From Lactarius indigo (Eukaryota; Basidiomycota; Agaricomycetes; Russulales; Russulaceae), in assembly GCA_025766275.1 (NCBI GenBank), contig JAFKAC010000004.1:744001-808000 (forward strand): DNA of 64,000 bases, read 5' to 3'. Both the position numbers and the translations under genes were made by a program. Every line of letters starts with the position of its first letter. Position 1 is the stretch's first letter. This document shows, in pieces, positions 36,550 to 46,326 of this stretch. Under the pieces are notes generated by a model. It was not told the origin of the DNA. It made no database searches and saw only the letters and a program-made list of their open reading frames with translations.

Positions 36550-39500
36550 TCACCGAAAGTCACGGGCCGGCCAATCGCGCTGCTCATCAGCGATACGCTC
36601 TAACGCGGTGGCGCGCTCCAAGCGGTAAATGGCGTCGCGTCGGTCGTCCTGTGCGCACTCGATCATTGCGCGGAGTTGGCTTACCCTCGCCCGAAGTCGA
36701 TCCAGCTCGTAGCTGGCCGCGCGAAAGCGCGTGACTTCCGCGGTAAGCGACTCGTCGTTGATACGGTTGAGTGCGCGGTCGGTGATCTTGTCCGCCTCGA
36801 AAACGACGAGGTCTTCGTGCGGATACGTGGGGCGAAGCGCCGCAGATACGTGAGGCTCGGCGTAGAAGGGCTTACCGTAGACGTGTGGCGAGCCCGGTAT
36901 AACTCCTAGTATGAGGGGGTCCGCCCCTCCGATGATTTGGACATGCGACGCGTCCCTCTCTACTCCGTCCGGCCCGGTGATGGGGTATCGAATGTGATGG
37001 GGTCGTCGGTTCGCCCTGAACCCTTCAGGCGCAATGACATGCGCGGGGTCCTCGGCGGCGGTGAACGGACGGTGATCGGCGGCACCAGGCACGCGCACAC
37101 GTCCTCGATACATGGGGGACCCGTCGGAGTAGACGAGCCAGGGCGTGATGAGGGGATTATCAGGGTCGCGTTTCGTTCGAAGGAAGGTGTGTCTCGCCGG
37201 GTAATAATCTTCGTCGTCATGGCCAGCCTCAGCTGCCGCCATTGCTGCCGTTGCTCGCGCATCTCCCTCAGTCGGGCCGCTGCCGAGTCCAGTTGCTCCT
37301 TCTGCCACACCGCTGCTACCCTCTTCCAACCCTCCAACTCGTACTCCATCAGCGCTTGAACGCTGGTCGTTGCTCGGGAAAACTCCGCGAACGCCGATGA
37401 GGTCGTCGCTTGGGGGGATAGCGGCGATGGGTTCGCGCTCGCCACGGTCGTTTCGGAAGACGTGGACGACGGCTTGGTGGTCGTCGGGGGTGGTTGTTGG
37501 GTCTGGAAATCTGGTGACGACGTTGATCCATTCTTGTGCGGTGATGGGCCCCTCTGCCGGTGTAAGAGGTGTCCATGGCGTGAGCTGAGTGTTGGGAACT
37601 TCGGTGTCGTCATCCTCTGCCAAGAGGGCGCGGGCGTCTTCTGCGAGGGAGTCGAGGAGCTGCGCCTGTGTGACATGTCGTAGTGGGGAAGTGGGCATGA
37701 GAGTGGTGGCTGAGCGAAGGAAGAGGGAATGACTGTCCTCTGTTCGAACAACTCCCACTTTATCTCTTTTACCGTGGGTTCGCGCTTCCTGATACAGGCG
37801 GAGCGCTTCCGGTGCAAAGACGTCATCTTTGTTGACCCACTGGTTCTCCGAGTCTGGGTATCCCTTCCATTTGATCAGGTATTGAAGGCGTCTTCCCCTG
37901 CCGAAGTGCCGAGTGTCCAGAATGGCCTCGACCTCGTATTCCTCTTCTCCATCTACCAGTTCGGGCGGGGGTCGTGTGAAGTTCTCTCCGTGCAAGGAAG
38001 TTTGCTTGTACGGTGTGAGAAGATCGATATGAAACACGGGGTGGATACTCCACTGCGTGGGAAGTTCCAATCGATAATTGTAAGGGGACATCACCTGCAC
38101 CACCCGAAAGGGTCCGTGGCGTCGCGCCGCTAATTTCGCTGTCGGCTGATTGGTTCGAAGATGTTTACCTTCAAGCCATACGAGATCGTTGACGCTGAAC
38201 TTTGGCGTATCTCTGTTGCGCACCCATGACTCTTGCGCCTTCTTTATAAGACGTTGGGCGTTGTCTCTAGCCTCTTTTAGCTGTGTCAGTCGCGTGGTTG
38301 CGAGGGGAATGGGAGATGGCTTATCCGTCCAGTCCGCTTGTGGGTTATATCCCATCAGAAGTTGGAACGGCGACTCTTTTGTGTGTTCATGTGGCCAGTT
38401 GTTGTGCGCAAATTCGGCGATTGGCAGATAAGCTTCCCAGTTGTCTTGCCGTTCATTTACCCAAAAGCGTAGGTACTGTTCTAGCCACTGGTTGGTTGGT
38501 TCGGATTGCCCATCAGTACGTGGATGATATGCGGTTGATATGTTCTGTTGAATCCCCAGAATGCGGCATACTTCTCTGGTAAACTTAGACGTGAAGCGGG
38601 GGTCACGGTCGCTTATTATCTTGCGTGGTAGTCCGAAACGTTTGAACACCTGGGCGACGTATAGAGTTGCCGTTTCTTCTGCGGTGATTTCTTCTCGACA
38701 TGGAATGAAGATGGAGGCCTTGCTGCAATCGTGGTCCGTGACAGTTAGTATGCTGTCGTACCCCTTACTAATGGGCAGTTTGGTGATGAAGTCCACCGCC
38801 ACTGTGTGGAACGGCATGGCTTCTAGTATTGGCGTGATGGGATGTAGCGCAGCTCGTATGGGTCTTGTGTTGACTTTGTTTCTTTGGCACTCTGCGCAGC
38901 CTTGCACGTATTCATATACGTCTCTTCAGAGTCGCGGCCACCAGTAGTGTCTTTCCAGGATGCGTTGAGTTTTTGCAATCCCCGGATGGCCATGTATTGG
39001 CAAGTCGTGATGGTCGTGTATCAGTACACGTTGAGTCGACGCTGGCCCCGTGACTACGAACCTGCCGTCCTTGTACCATTCTCCTTGTATCTTCTTGAGG
39101 TGATAGGGGTCGACCCACATCTTAATCACCTCCTCGTCTTGCTGATGGCGTGGTTGTAGTAGATTTGGGTTTGCGATAAAGGTGCGTGCGGTGTTAAGGG
39201 TCCGTACAAAGACTTCGGGGGGTAGGACTACTACTTCGCTGTTATCTTCGACCCCTTGATTGTAATCCGGTCGTCTTGACAGCGCATCTGCTCGTCCGTT
39301 GTTCTTTCCTTTGATGTGGTGAATCTCGAAATCGTATTCAGAGAGTTCAAGTACTTCCCTGGCGACTCACCGGCTGATCTTCTGCGGTGACTTCCAATAT
39401 TGTAGGTTTAGATGGTCCGAATAGATCTTAATCTTGTGGGGGGCACCTGCGAGGAGTGGTCGCCAGTTCCGTAGGGCCTTGACTATCGCCAGCAGCTCTA

Positions 39501-41289
39501 GGTCGTAGATATCGTAATTTCTTTCAGCTTCGGAGAGCGTCGCCGAGTAGTACCCTATGGGGTGTCGCTTGCCATCAGATTTCTTTTGCAGTAATACGGC
39601 TCCCACCGCATAGCCTGAAGCGTCTACTTCCAACTCGAACGGATCTTGAAGGACGGGGTGTGCCAGCACCGGTTCTTCCGTCACAAGACGTTTTAGGGTG
39701 TTGAACGCCCTTTCTTCTTCTTCAGTCCACCGCCATTCTTCATCTTTCCGTGTTAGTTTAGTGAGTGGCTTGGCGTGAGATGCAAAACCACGGATAAAGA
39801 CTCTGTAAAAGTTACAGAAGCCGAGGAAAGAGCGGACGTCTTTGACCTTTGCTGGTGTTGGCCAGTCCTTGATGCCTTGAACTTTTACAGGGTCCATTCG
39901 GGTCACCCCCCTTTCAAGGATTACCCCCAGGTAATCCATCCGCGGTTGATGGAACAGGCATTTCTCGAGTTTGAAGTAGAGGTCATGTTCCTCGGCAATG
40001 CGCAAGACATCGCGGACGGCATCTACATGGGCTGCCAAGTCGTGGGCAAAGTGAGTAGCAATACCGATATCGTCCATGTAGACACGTATGGTAGTGCCTA
40101 GCCGTTCGTGCTTCGCTATTGTGTCGCGATAGATGTGGTTCATCATGGCCTGGAAAGTGGCGGGGGAGTTAGTGAGCCCGAAAAACATGACCGTGGGTTC
40201 GAAGAGGCCGAATTTAGTTTTGAACGCTGCCTTTTCCTGGTCGCCGTCACGAATACGTATGTTGTTGTAGCCCCATCGGATGTCGAGTTTCGTATAGATG
40301 TGGGCGTTGCTGAGGTTGAGGATGAGGTCTTGTATTAGCGGTAGCGGATACTGATTTCGAATGGTGTGGGAGTTGATGACCCGATAGTCCTGTACCGGTC
40401 GCAGCTTTCCGTCCTTCTTTTTAATGAAGAAGAAGGAGGATGCGTACGGGGAGATGGAAGGGCGTAAATACCCCTGCTTTAGCTTTTCCTCTAGAAATTC
40501 TTTGAGTTCACCCTCTTCTTTTTGGGTCATAGGGTAGACCTTGCAGTCGATAGCGGCCGGCGCAGATGGTTTGAAGTCGATTGCGTGGTCCCACGGCCTT
40601 GCTGGGGGGAAGCGGTGCGAGGCTTGTTCGTTGAAGAGTCTGGTAAACATTGCGTATTCTTGCGGGAGCACTGCTGCCGTTTGTTGTTGTTTCGCTTGTA
40701 TGGCCAACTCCGTCGAGGTGGTGGCTCTGACAAACGTTTCTGCTTCCAGATCCCTCACAATGTCCTCTTTTTCGGACGTAATGAGGGCACGAGTGGTCGT
40801 TGTCGATAGCAACGCTTCGTTAGTTGCTAATATTACCGGCTGCATGTCGGGGTGTATGGTGGCGGTGGCCCAACTGATCGTTGGTTCGAATGCGCTTAGC
40901 CATGGATAGCCTAGCACCATGTCTTCGCTGCCAAGGTCGGTGACCAGGAAGGTCATTTGCTTTATCTGTCCTCGTGTTTTCACCTCTAGGTTAACATAAT
41001 GAGTGATTAACCCAGCTTTGTTTTCCGTGTTGTCTATGTTCCATATTTTGCGAGGCATATTTAATGGCTGTGTCTGGATACCAGCCCGTTTGGCCAGGCT
41101 TGGTCGTATGAAGTTGTCGGTTGCGCCAGAGTCAACCAGCGCGTTTGTTTCAGTCATTTGGTAATTCGTGTGGACAGTTACTGGAATTCGCATAGATCGA
41201 TAGCGCGTTGTCACAATTACAGAATTACATTGAAGAGCCCTCACCCAGACTGACGGGTTCAGGCGTCCCGAAAACCCTCTTTTCCCCAT
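36550..41289 (-). pseudogene. R1 pol polyprotein with two in-frame TGA stops
   Basis: A single minus-strand frame with protease (DSGATDNF), reverse transcriptase (VYMDDIG), RNase H (ELEVDASGYAVGAV), zinc-binding integrase domain, integrase core, chromodomain (LQYLIKWKGYPDSENQW) and the C-terminal extension found in all three elements. TGA codons at 39369-39367 (after SPQKISR) and 38928-38926 (after YWWPRL) interrupt it. R2 has CGA at both sites, so each looks like a C-to-T change. After the integrase glutamate the usual SERTNQW reads SEPTNQW. No frameshift was seen. Entry to this frame is from gag by -1 frameshifting at 41277-41271. Confidence 0.88.
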
Positions 41290-43352
41290 AGATCTTGAAG
41301 TATAAGATCTTTTACTTCATCCGTACTGTTGGCCACTTGTGTGAGCCAGTCTTTGGCCTGTTCTCCTGCTGTCTTCGTGCTCGCGGCGTTGATTTGGGGT
41401 GCGGGCGTCGCGCTTGGCGCTGGCGACATATACCCAGGTAATGACGGCGCGTACTGTGAGGGCGCGTACTGTGAGGGCGCGTATTGTGATGGCGCGTACT
41501 GTGAGACGGGTCCTTGAGGATATCCCGTGGTTTCGGTCATGCGACTGCTGGATGGGGCGGCCTGCCATTGTTGCTGCATGCGTGGATACGGACAATTTCG
41601 TGAGAGGTGGCCGGGAGCGTGACAGTTGTAACAAAGGACGTTCCTTAAGTCCCTTCGAGATCCTCCTCTGCCCCACCCTCGAGCCCCTGGTCCTCCTCTA
41701 GGTGGGAACGGCGGCACAGGCCAGTCGCGGTGTGGCAGTTTGTTGAAATCAATGTCCTCAGACCCCGCAAGTCTCACCTTGGCGCGGTCGGCTGAGGTGT
41801 CCATTGCCCATGGGTTAGTTTGTGGGAGATTTTGCGGGAGCGTCCACCCCGCATTGCCGCCTTGTTTCTTTGGTGGCGTCGTCGTATTCTTGTGCTCGTT
41901 GAGTCGTGCTTTGAGGTGTATATAATTCTTCTGTCGCTTGAGGACGGCTCTTTTCCAGTCGTCAAACGTGACAGGGTCGTCAAATTGGAACGCGTTCTTG
42001 AACAGTTCCTTAGGTAGACCCGACGTGAAGAGGTCGATGGTTTGGGGTTCGTTGAGGCGATAATGAGCCTTCCGTGCGAGCTGTTCGAAATCATTGACGT
42101 ACTTGTCAATGTCCTCTCCCACCATTTTGTAGCCCTTTCGTAGTATGGCTTGGGCTTGTTCTCGTTCTAGCGTATTTTCGAACCTCTGGCTAAATCCGTC
42201 GGCTACGGCGTCCCACAGGTCGCGAGTGTAGGGACTAATCCCTCGTTGTATCTGCCTGTTGAGCCAGTTCAGGAAGGATAGGACCCATTCGCTGACTGCT
42301 CCGCCTTTGATGTAGGAAAGGAATAGAAGGCATCTTCTGTAATCGTTGCGCATGATAGGGGCATCTAGATTCATGCCCCAGTAGACATGCCACTGCGTCA
42401 AGAACTGGTCTACTTTGAGTCTGTCCCCGTCGAAAATGGAAGGTGGCTCGCCGGTTAATTTTTCGTTATGGTGCCCTCCTCCTCCGGCTCCTCCACCTCC
42501 TCCTCCGCCACCGCCTCCGCCGCCTCCTGGCGGTCCCGCGGGTGGCATTCTTGGTGGCTCGGTTCTTCGTAGATCGAACGGGATACCTCCCCCTGGTGGC
42601 GGTGGTGGATCTCCACCTGGTCCTCCCATTCCTGGTGGGAGGTCTAGTGCGGGCTGTCGTCCGAACGGGGGGTCTCCTCGATCCGATCCTATCGCTCGGA
42701 AGATGGCCGCGTCGTCGGCGGTCATTCGTACGCCGGTTTCAGGGTTAATGGGCATGAGGATTTCCTGTGCTTCTTCTCGTATTGCGCGCGCTTCTTCAAT
42801 CGCGACTTCTTCCATCGCTCGCGTTATCGTTGCCATGATGGCTGGTGAGTGGATGTGAATTGGCTCTGGCTCTGTGATGTGTGCGGACTCAGCTCGTTCG
42901 ATGAGGAGATCTTGTATTGCCCCTCCGCTGGTTTCTGTTTGGTTCGGCTCTCGCCCGTCGCTTTCGCTTTGTTCTTCTTCTTCCTCCTCTTCTGATATTA
43001 CTTCTCCGGTAGAGTGTTCTCGTTCTTGCCCGTCGATGGGGCCCCAATCTGCTCTGCTGTTGAGTTCTCGGGCGTCGATATCGCACCGATATCTAGGTCC
43101 TGCTGGTCGGATGACGTCCCACTGGGACTCTATGGGGTTCCACGTAGTCTCCGTCCAGCACAAGTGGTCGAAGTTGAACTCAACTGGTCGGAACCTACTA
43201 GGTCCGTTGAATTCCACAAAATATCCGGTTTCTTCTTGTCTTTCCCTCCAACTAGCAGCTTGCAAAAAGCGCGTGGGGACGTTACGTTCTCCCCTCCTTG
43301 GGAGTGAATAGGGACGGAAACTCGTCCACTGATCTCTTGTTGTTACGGCCAC
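41259..43352 (-). CDS. R1 gag (nucleocapsid/capsid) protein, GUG start
   Basis: 697 codons from GTG at 43352. Conserved N-terminal 110 residues (RDQWTSFRPYS...), acidic Ser/Glu linker, Pro/Gly-rich stretch with a run of Gly, capsid-like region (about 330-440, RDLWDAVADGFSQRFENTLE), CCHC zinc knuckle CYNCHAPGHLSRNC, and a tail with four tandem QYAPS repeats. There is no ATG upstream in the leader and no in-frame ATG for about 170 codons, yet that N-terminus is conserved in R2 and R3; the same GTG is present in all three. Ends with TGA at 41261-41259, overlapping pol. Confidence 0.85.
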   Translation of the reverse strand: MAVTTRDQWTSFRPYSLPRRGERNVPTRFLQAASWRERQEETGYFVEFNGPSRFRPVEFNFDHLCWTETTWNPIESQWDVIRPAGPRYRCDIDARELNSRADWGPIDGQEREHSTGEVISEEEEEEEQSESDGREPNQTETSGGAIQDLLIERAESAHITEPEPIHIHSPAIMATITRAMEEVAIEEARAIREEAQEILMPINPETGVRMTADDAAIFRAIGSDRGDPPFGRQPALDLPPGMGGPGGDPPPPPGGGIPFDLRRTEPPRMPPAGPPGGGGGGGGGGGGGAGGGGHHNEKLTGEPPSIFDGDRLKVDQFLTQWHVYWGMNLDAPIMRNDYRRCLLFLSYIKGGAVSEWVLSFLNWLNRQIQRGISPYTRDLWDAVADGFSQRFENTLEREQAQAILRKGYKMVGEDIDKYVNDFEQLARKAHYRLNEPQTIDLFTSGLPKELFKNAFQFDDPVTFDDWKRAVLKRQKNYIHLKARLNEHKNTTTPPKKQGGNAGWTLPQNLPQTNPWAMDTSADRAKVRLAGSEDIDFNKLPHRDWPVPPFPPRGGPGARGWGRGGSRRDLRNVLCYNCHAPGHLSRNCPYPRMQQQWQAAPSSSRMTETTGYPQGPVSQYAPSQYAPSQYAPSQYAPSLPGYMSPAPSATPAPQINAASTKTAGEQAKDWLTQVANSTDEVKDLILQDLWGKEGFRDA
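41271..41277 (-). promoter_or_regulatory. R1 -1 ribosomal frameshift site
   Basis: Minus-strand GGGTTTT in the zero frame of gag (G GGT TTT), 9 nt before the gag stop codon, exactly where the gag and pol frames must join. Conserved with R2 and R3. See the R2 entry for the downstream structure. Confidence 0.65.
41447..41510 (-). repeat. 15 bp minisatellite in R1 gag
   Basis: About four copies of a 15 bp unit containing GGCGCGTACTGTGA, encoding QYAPS repeats. Absent from gag of R2 and R3, so it expanded after they diverged. Confidence 0.8.
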
Positions 43353-43358
43353 GATGGG

Positions 43359-43369
43359 ATCTTGGTCTT
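43359..43369 (-). promoter_or_regulatory. R1 primer-binding site, self-priming type
   Basis: Minus-strand AAGACCAAGAT, two nt inside the 5' LTR. It does not start with TGG as a tRNA primer site would. It is an exact 11-nt complement of ATCTTGGTCTT in the LTR (43582-43572, minus strand), 34 nt downstream of a TATTTATA box and so at the expected 5' end of the transcript. The arrangement is that of Tf1/sushi-type self-primed elements. Confidence 0.75.
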
Positions 43370-43371
43370 AA

Positions 43372-43502
43372 TGTTACGCTGTCACGACGTTAGCTCGACT
43401 TGAGCTCAATGGAGGCGGTAACAACTTAGCGGTATCTTGAAGACGCGGAGGTCCAAGCGTAGACAATGGTGAACACTCGAAGGTGCACTGCTCTTGCAAA
43501 GA

Positions 43503-43544
<42 letters not shown>

Positions 43545-43864
43545 AACAGAAGAAACAAGTGACGATTCAAGAAGACCAAGATGGCGTATCTTGGTCTTCA
43601 CTAGACACTATAAATACAAGTCGAGCAGGCTTGGAAGCGCTGCTATGAGTCATCGTAGTAGAGCGTCCAACGTGTCGCAGAAACATCTCAAAACTAATAC
43701 TACTAGTACCCGTACTAGTATCGAGTCATCCAGGTACCGCTCAGTCAGCTATCGCACGCAATCGCCTATCGTACTCTCGTATCACCGTAAGTAAGTCCGC
43801 GACTAATATACCTTACCGCCGTAATCGCAACCGGTACAGTAAGGGTATGAACTGAAACATGACA
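43372..43864 (-). repeat. R1 5' LTR with promoter
   Basis: Minus-strand 5' LTR. TATTTATA at 43616-43609, then a near-perfect inverted repeat of GAAGACCAAGAT around a 5-nt loop, then the leader with a long GA/CT microsatellite (about 43507-43538). Confidence 0.88.
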
Positions 43865-43869
43865 CTAGT

Positions 43870-44227
43870 AGTATTAGGGTTCAAGTTGTTTCTGCGATAC
43901 GTTGGACGCTACTATACTGTGACTCATAGCAGCGCTTGAAAGCCTGCTCGACCTGTATTTATAGTGTCTAGCGAAGACCAAGATACGCCATCTTGGTCTT
44001 CTTGAATCGTCACTTGTCTTTCTCTTCTCTGACTTCTCTTCGACTCTAAATATCTCTTCGTCCGATTTCAATCGCAACTTCAGAATCTTCGATTTGCCGG
44101 TGTACCTTCGTGTATTCACCAAGGCAAAGACTTGGACCTCCGCGTCTTCAAGGTTGAGACCGCAGTACAGCTAAGTTGTTACCGCCAATCGAGCTCAAGT
44201 CGAGCTAAACGTCGTGGCGACATTACA
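43870..44227 (+). repeat. R2 5' LTR, right part
   Basis: Continuation of the LTR interrupted by R1, preceded by the second CTAGT copy (43865-43869). Ends TTACA at 44227. Differs from the 3' LTR at about three positions. Confidence 0.9.
43956..44000 (+). promoter_or_regulatory. R2 core promoter and predicted transcript start
   Basis: TATTTATA at 43956-43963; ATCTTGGTCTT begins 34 nt downstream, at 43990. The same 34 nt spacing holds in R1 and R3. The start is flanked by a perfect 12-bp inverted repeat GAAGACCAAGAT with a 5-nt loop (51329-51357 in the 3' LTR copy). R1 lies upstream of this part of the LTR, so the promoter itself is intact. Confidence 0.65.
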
Positions 44228-44229
44228 TT

Positions 44230-44240
44230 AAGACCAAGAT
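44230..44240 (+). promoter_or_regulatory. R2 primer-binding site, self-priming type
   Basis: AAGACCAAGAT, two nt after the LTR end. Exact complement of the predicted first 11 nt of the transcript (43990-44000). Confidence 0.75.
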
Positions 44241-44246
44241 CCCACC

Positions 44247-46310
44247 GTGGCCGTAACAACAAGAGAACAGTGGACGAGCTTCCGTCCTTACTCGCTCCAA
44301 AGAAGAGGAGAACGTAACGTCCCCACGCGCTTTTTACAAGCGGCCAGTTGGAGAGAACGACAAGAAGAAACCGGATACTTTGTGGAATTCAACGGACCTA
44401 CCAGGTTCCGCCCAGTTGAGTTCAACTTCGATCACCTGTGCTGGGTAGAAGTTACGTGGAACCCCATAGACTCCCAGTGGGACGCAGTACGACCAGCCGG
44501 ACCCAGATACCGCTGCGACATCGACGCGCGGGAACTCAACACCAGATCAGACTGGGGTCCCATCGACGGACAACTACGAGAGCACTCCACAGGAGAAGTC
44601 GTAACAGAAGAAGGAAGTGAACTCAGTCAAGAAGAAAGTGAAGGACGAGAACCAAACCAGACAGAGACTAGCGGAGGAGCCGTACAGGATCTCCTCATAG
44701 AACGAGCTGAGTCCGCACACATCACCGAACCCGAGCCTATTCACATCCGATCCCCAGCCATCATGGCTACAATAACGCGCGCAATGGAGGAAGTCGCGAT
44801 GGAAGAAGCACGAATAATACAACATGAGGCAAGAGATATCGTCATGCCCATTAACCCAGAAACAGGAGTACGTATGACCGCGGACGATGCCGCGATCTTC
44901 CGAGCAATAGGGTCAGATAGGGGAGATCCCCCATCGGAAAGACGGCCAGCAATGGAGCTACCCCCAGGAGTAGGAGGACCAGGAGACGATCCGCCACCAC
45001 CGCCAGGAGGAGGCATCCCATTCGATCTGCGAAGAACCGAACCACCAAGAGGACCACCCCGCGATCCGCCGGGAGGTGGAGGAGGTGAAGGAGGAGGGGG
45101 CGGCGGTGACGCCGGAGGGGGGGATAGAGGACACCCCAGCGAGAAATTAACCGGCGAGCCACCCTCTATTTTTGACGGAGACAGACTTAAAGTCGACCAA
45201 TTCCTTACGCAGTGGCACGTTTATTGGGGCATGAATTTGGACGCCCCCATTATGCGCAACGACTACAGGAGGTGTCTCCTGTTCCTCTCATACATCAAGG
45301 GCGGAGCAGTCAGTGAATGGGTTCTATCCTTCCTGAACTGGCTCAATCGGCAAATACAACGGGGAATCAGCCCCTACACTCGAGGACTGTGGGATGCGGT
45401 GGCTGATGGCTTCAGCCAGAGATTCGAGAACACGTTGGAACGGGAGCAAGCACAAGCCATACTGCGAAAAGGCTTCAAAATGACAGGAGAGGATATTGAC
45501 AAGTACGTCAATGACTTCGAACAGTTAGCGCGGAAGGCTCATTACCACCTCAACGAACCGCAAACCATCGACCTGTTCACGTCGGGTCTGCCCAAGGAAC
45601 TGTTCAAAAACGCGTTCCAATTTGACGAGCCGATAACATTCGATGATTGGAAGCGGGCCGTTCTCAAGCGACAAAAGAACTATATTCATCTCAAGGCGCA
45701 GCTCAATGAATACAAGAATACAACGACCCAACCAAAGAAGCAAACCGGTAACGCAGGATGGGCACTCCCGCAAAACCTGCCACAGACCAACCCATGGGCC
45801 ATGGACACCTCCGCCGATCGAGCCAAGGTGCGACTAGCCGGATCCGAGGATATCGACTTCAATAAACTACCTCATCATGAGTGGCCCGCACCACCCTTTC
45901 CCCCGCGAGGAGGACCCGGAGTTAGGGGACGAGGGAGAGGCGGATCCAGGAGGGACTTAAGGAATGTCCTCTGCTATAACTGTCACGCTCCAGGCCACCT
46001 CTCACGAAACTGCCCATACCCCCGACAACAGAGACAATGGCAGAACGCCCCATCTAGCAGCAGAATGACGGAGACTGCCTGGCCATTGCAATGGCCGGGA
46101 TCCCCGGGACCCACGTCTCAATACGAACCGTCGCTGCCGGGGTACGCGACGCCAGCACCGAGCGCGACACCCGCGCCACAAATCAAAGCAGTAAAAATGG
46201 CGGGAGAACAAGCGAAGGAATGGCTAACGCAGGTAGCCAACAGTATGGACGAGGTAAAAGACCTCATACTTCAAGACCTATGGGGAAAAGAGGGTTTTCA
46301 GAACGCCTGA
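44247..46310 (+). CDS. R2 gag (nucleocapsid/capsid) protein, GUG start
   Basis: 687 codons from GTG in the context CCCACCGTGGCC, close to the Kozak consensus apart from the first base. The 257 nt between the predicted transcript start and this codon contain no ATG, and an in-frame TAA lies just upstream (in the primer-binding region). Same layout as R1 gag: conserved N-terminus, acidic linker, Pro/Gly-rich stretch, capsid-like region, CCHC knuckle CYNCHAPGHLSRNC (about 576-589). It should form the particle that packages element RNA. Intact. Confidence 0.87.
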   Translation: MAVTTREQWTSFRPYSLQRRGERNVPTRFLQAASWRERQEETGYFVEFNGPTRFRPVEFNFDHLCWVEVTWNPIDSQWDAVRPAGPRYRCDIDARELNTRSDWGPIDGQLREHSTGEVVTEEGSELSQEESEGREPNQTETSGGAVQDLLIERAESAHITEPEPIHIRSPAIMATITRAMEEVAMEEARIIQHEARDIVMPINPETGVRMTADDAAIFRAIGSDRGDPPSERRPAMELPPGVGGPGDDPPPPPGGGIPFDLRRTEPPRGPPRDPPGGGGGEGGGGGGDAGGGDRGHPSEKLTGEPPSIFDGDRLKVDQFLTQWHVYWGMNLDAPIMRNDYRRCLLFLSYIKGGAVSEWVLSFLNWLNRQIQRGISPYTRGLWDAVADGFSQRFENTLEREQAQAILRKGFKMTGEDIDKYVNDFEQLARKAHYHLNEPQTIDLFTSGLPKELFKNAFQFDEPITFDDWKRAVLKRQKNYIHLKAQLNEYKNTTTQPKKQTGNAGWALPQNLPQTNPWAMDTSADRAKVRLAGSEDIDFNKLPHHEWPAPPFPPRGGPGVRGRGRGGSRRDLRNVLCYNCHAPGHLSRNCPYPRQQRQWQNAPSSSRMTETAWPLQWPGSPGPTSQYEPSLPGYATPAPSATPAPQIKAVKMAGEQAKEWLTQVANSMDEVKDLILQDLWGKEGFQNA

Positions 46311-46326
46311 ACCCGTCAGTCTGGGT
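46292..46326 (+). promoter_or_regulatory. R2 -1 frameshift signal with candidate pseudoknot
   Basis: Slippery heptamer G GGT TTT (46292-46298) in the gag frame. After an 8-nt spacer, CTGA (46307-46310) can pair with TCAG (46316-46319), and the loop ACCC (46311-46314) can pair with GGGT (46323-46326). The same elements occur in R1 and, with a wobble-preserving change in the stem, in R3. A second possible heptamer, GGGAAAA, lies a few codons upstream in R1 and R2 but not in R3. Confidence 0.6.

Larger units (their letters stand above)
36028..43864 (-). mobile_element. LTR element R1 (Ty3/gypsy, chromodomain), reverse orientation
   Basis: 7.8 kb element nested in the 5' LTR of R2. Direct repeats CTAGT at 36023-36027 and 43865-43869. 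LTRs 36028-36518 (3' LTR, since the element is read on the minus strand) and 43372-43864 (5' LTR). They differ by about six substitutions and a GA-repeat length change, about 99 percent identity by eye. Gag and pol follow in order on the minus strand. It must be younger than R2. Its LTRs are related to, but clearly different from, those of R2. Confidence 0.92.

Noticed and set aside
42415..42858. Proline-rich plus-strand frame of 147 codons
   Set aside because: Antisense of the Gly-rich stretch of R1 gag; low-complexity artefact, as is 62941-63276 opposite R3 gag.
44228..44246. tRNA-primed primer-binding site
   Set aside because: The sequence after the LTR does not start with TGG and has an exact internal complement in the LTR leader, so self-priming fits better.
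46282..46288. GGGAAAA as the main frameshift heptamer
   Set aside because: Present in R1 and R2 but absent in R3, whereas GGGTTTT is conserved in all three; kept only as a secondary possibility.
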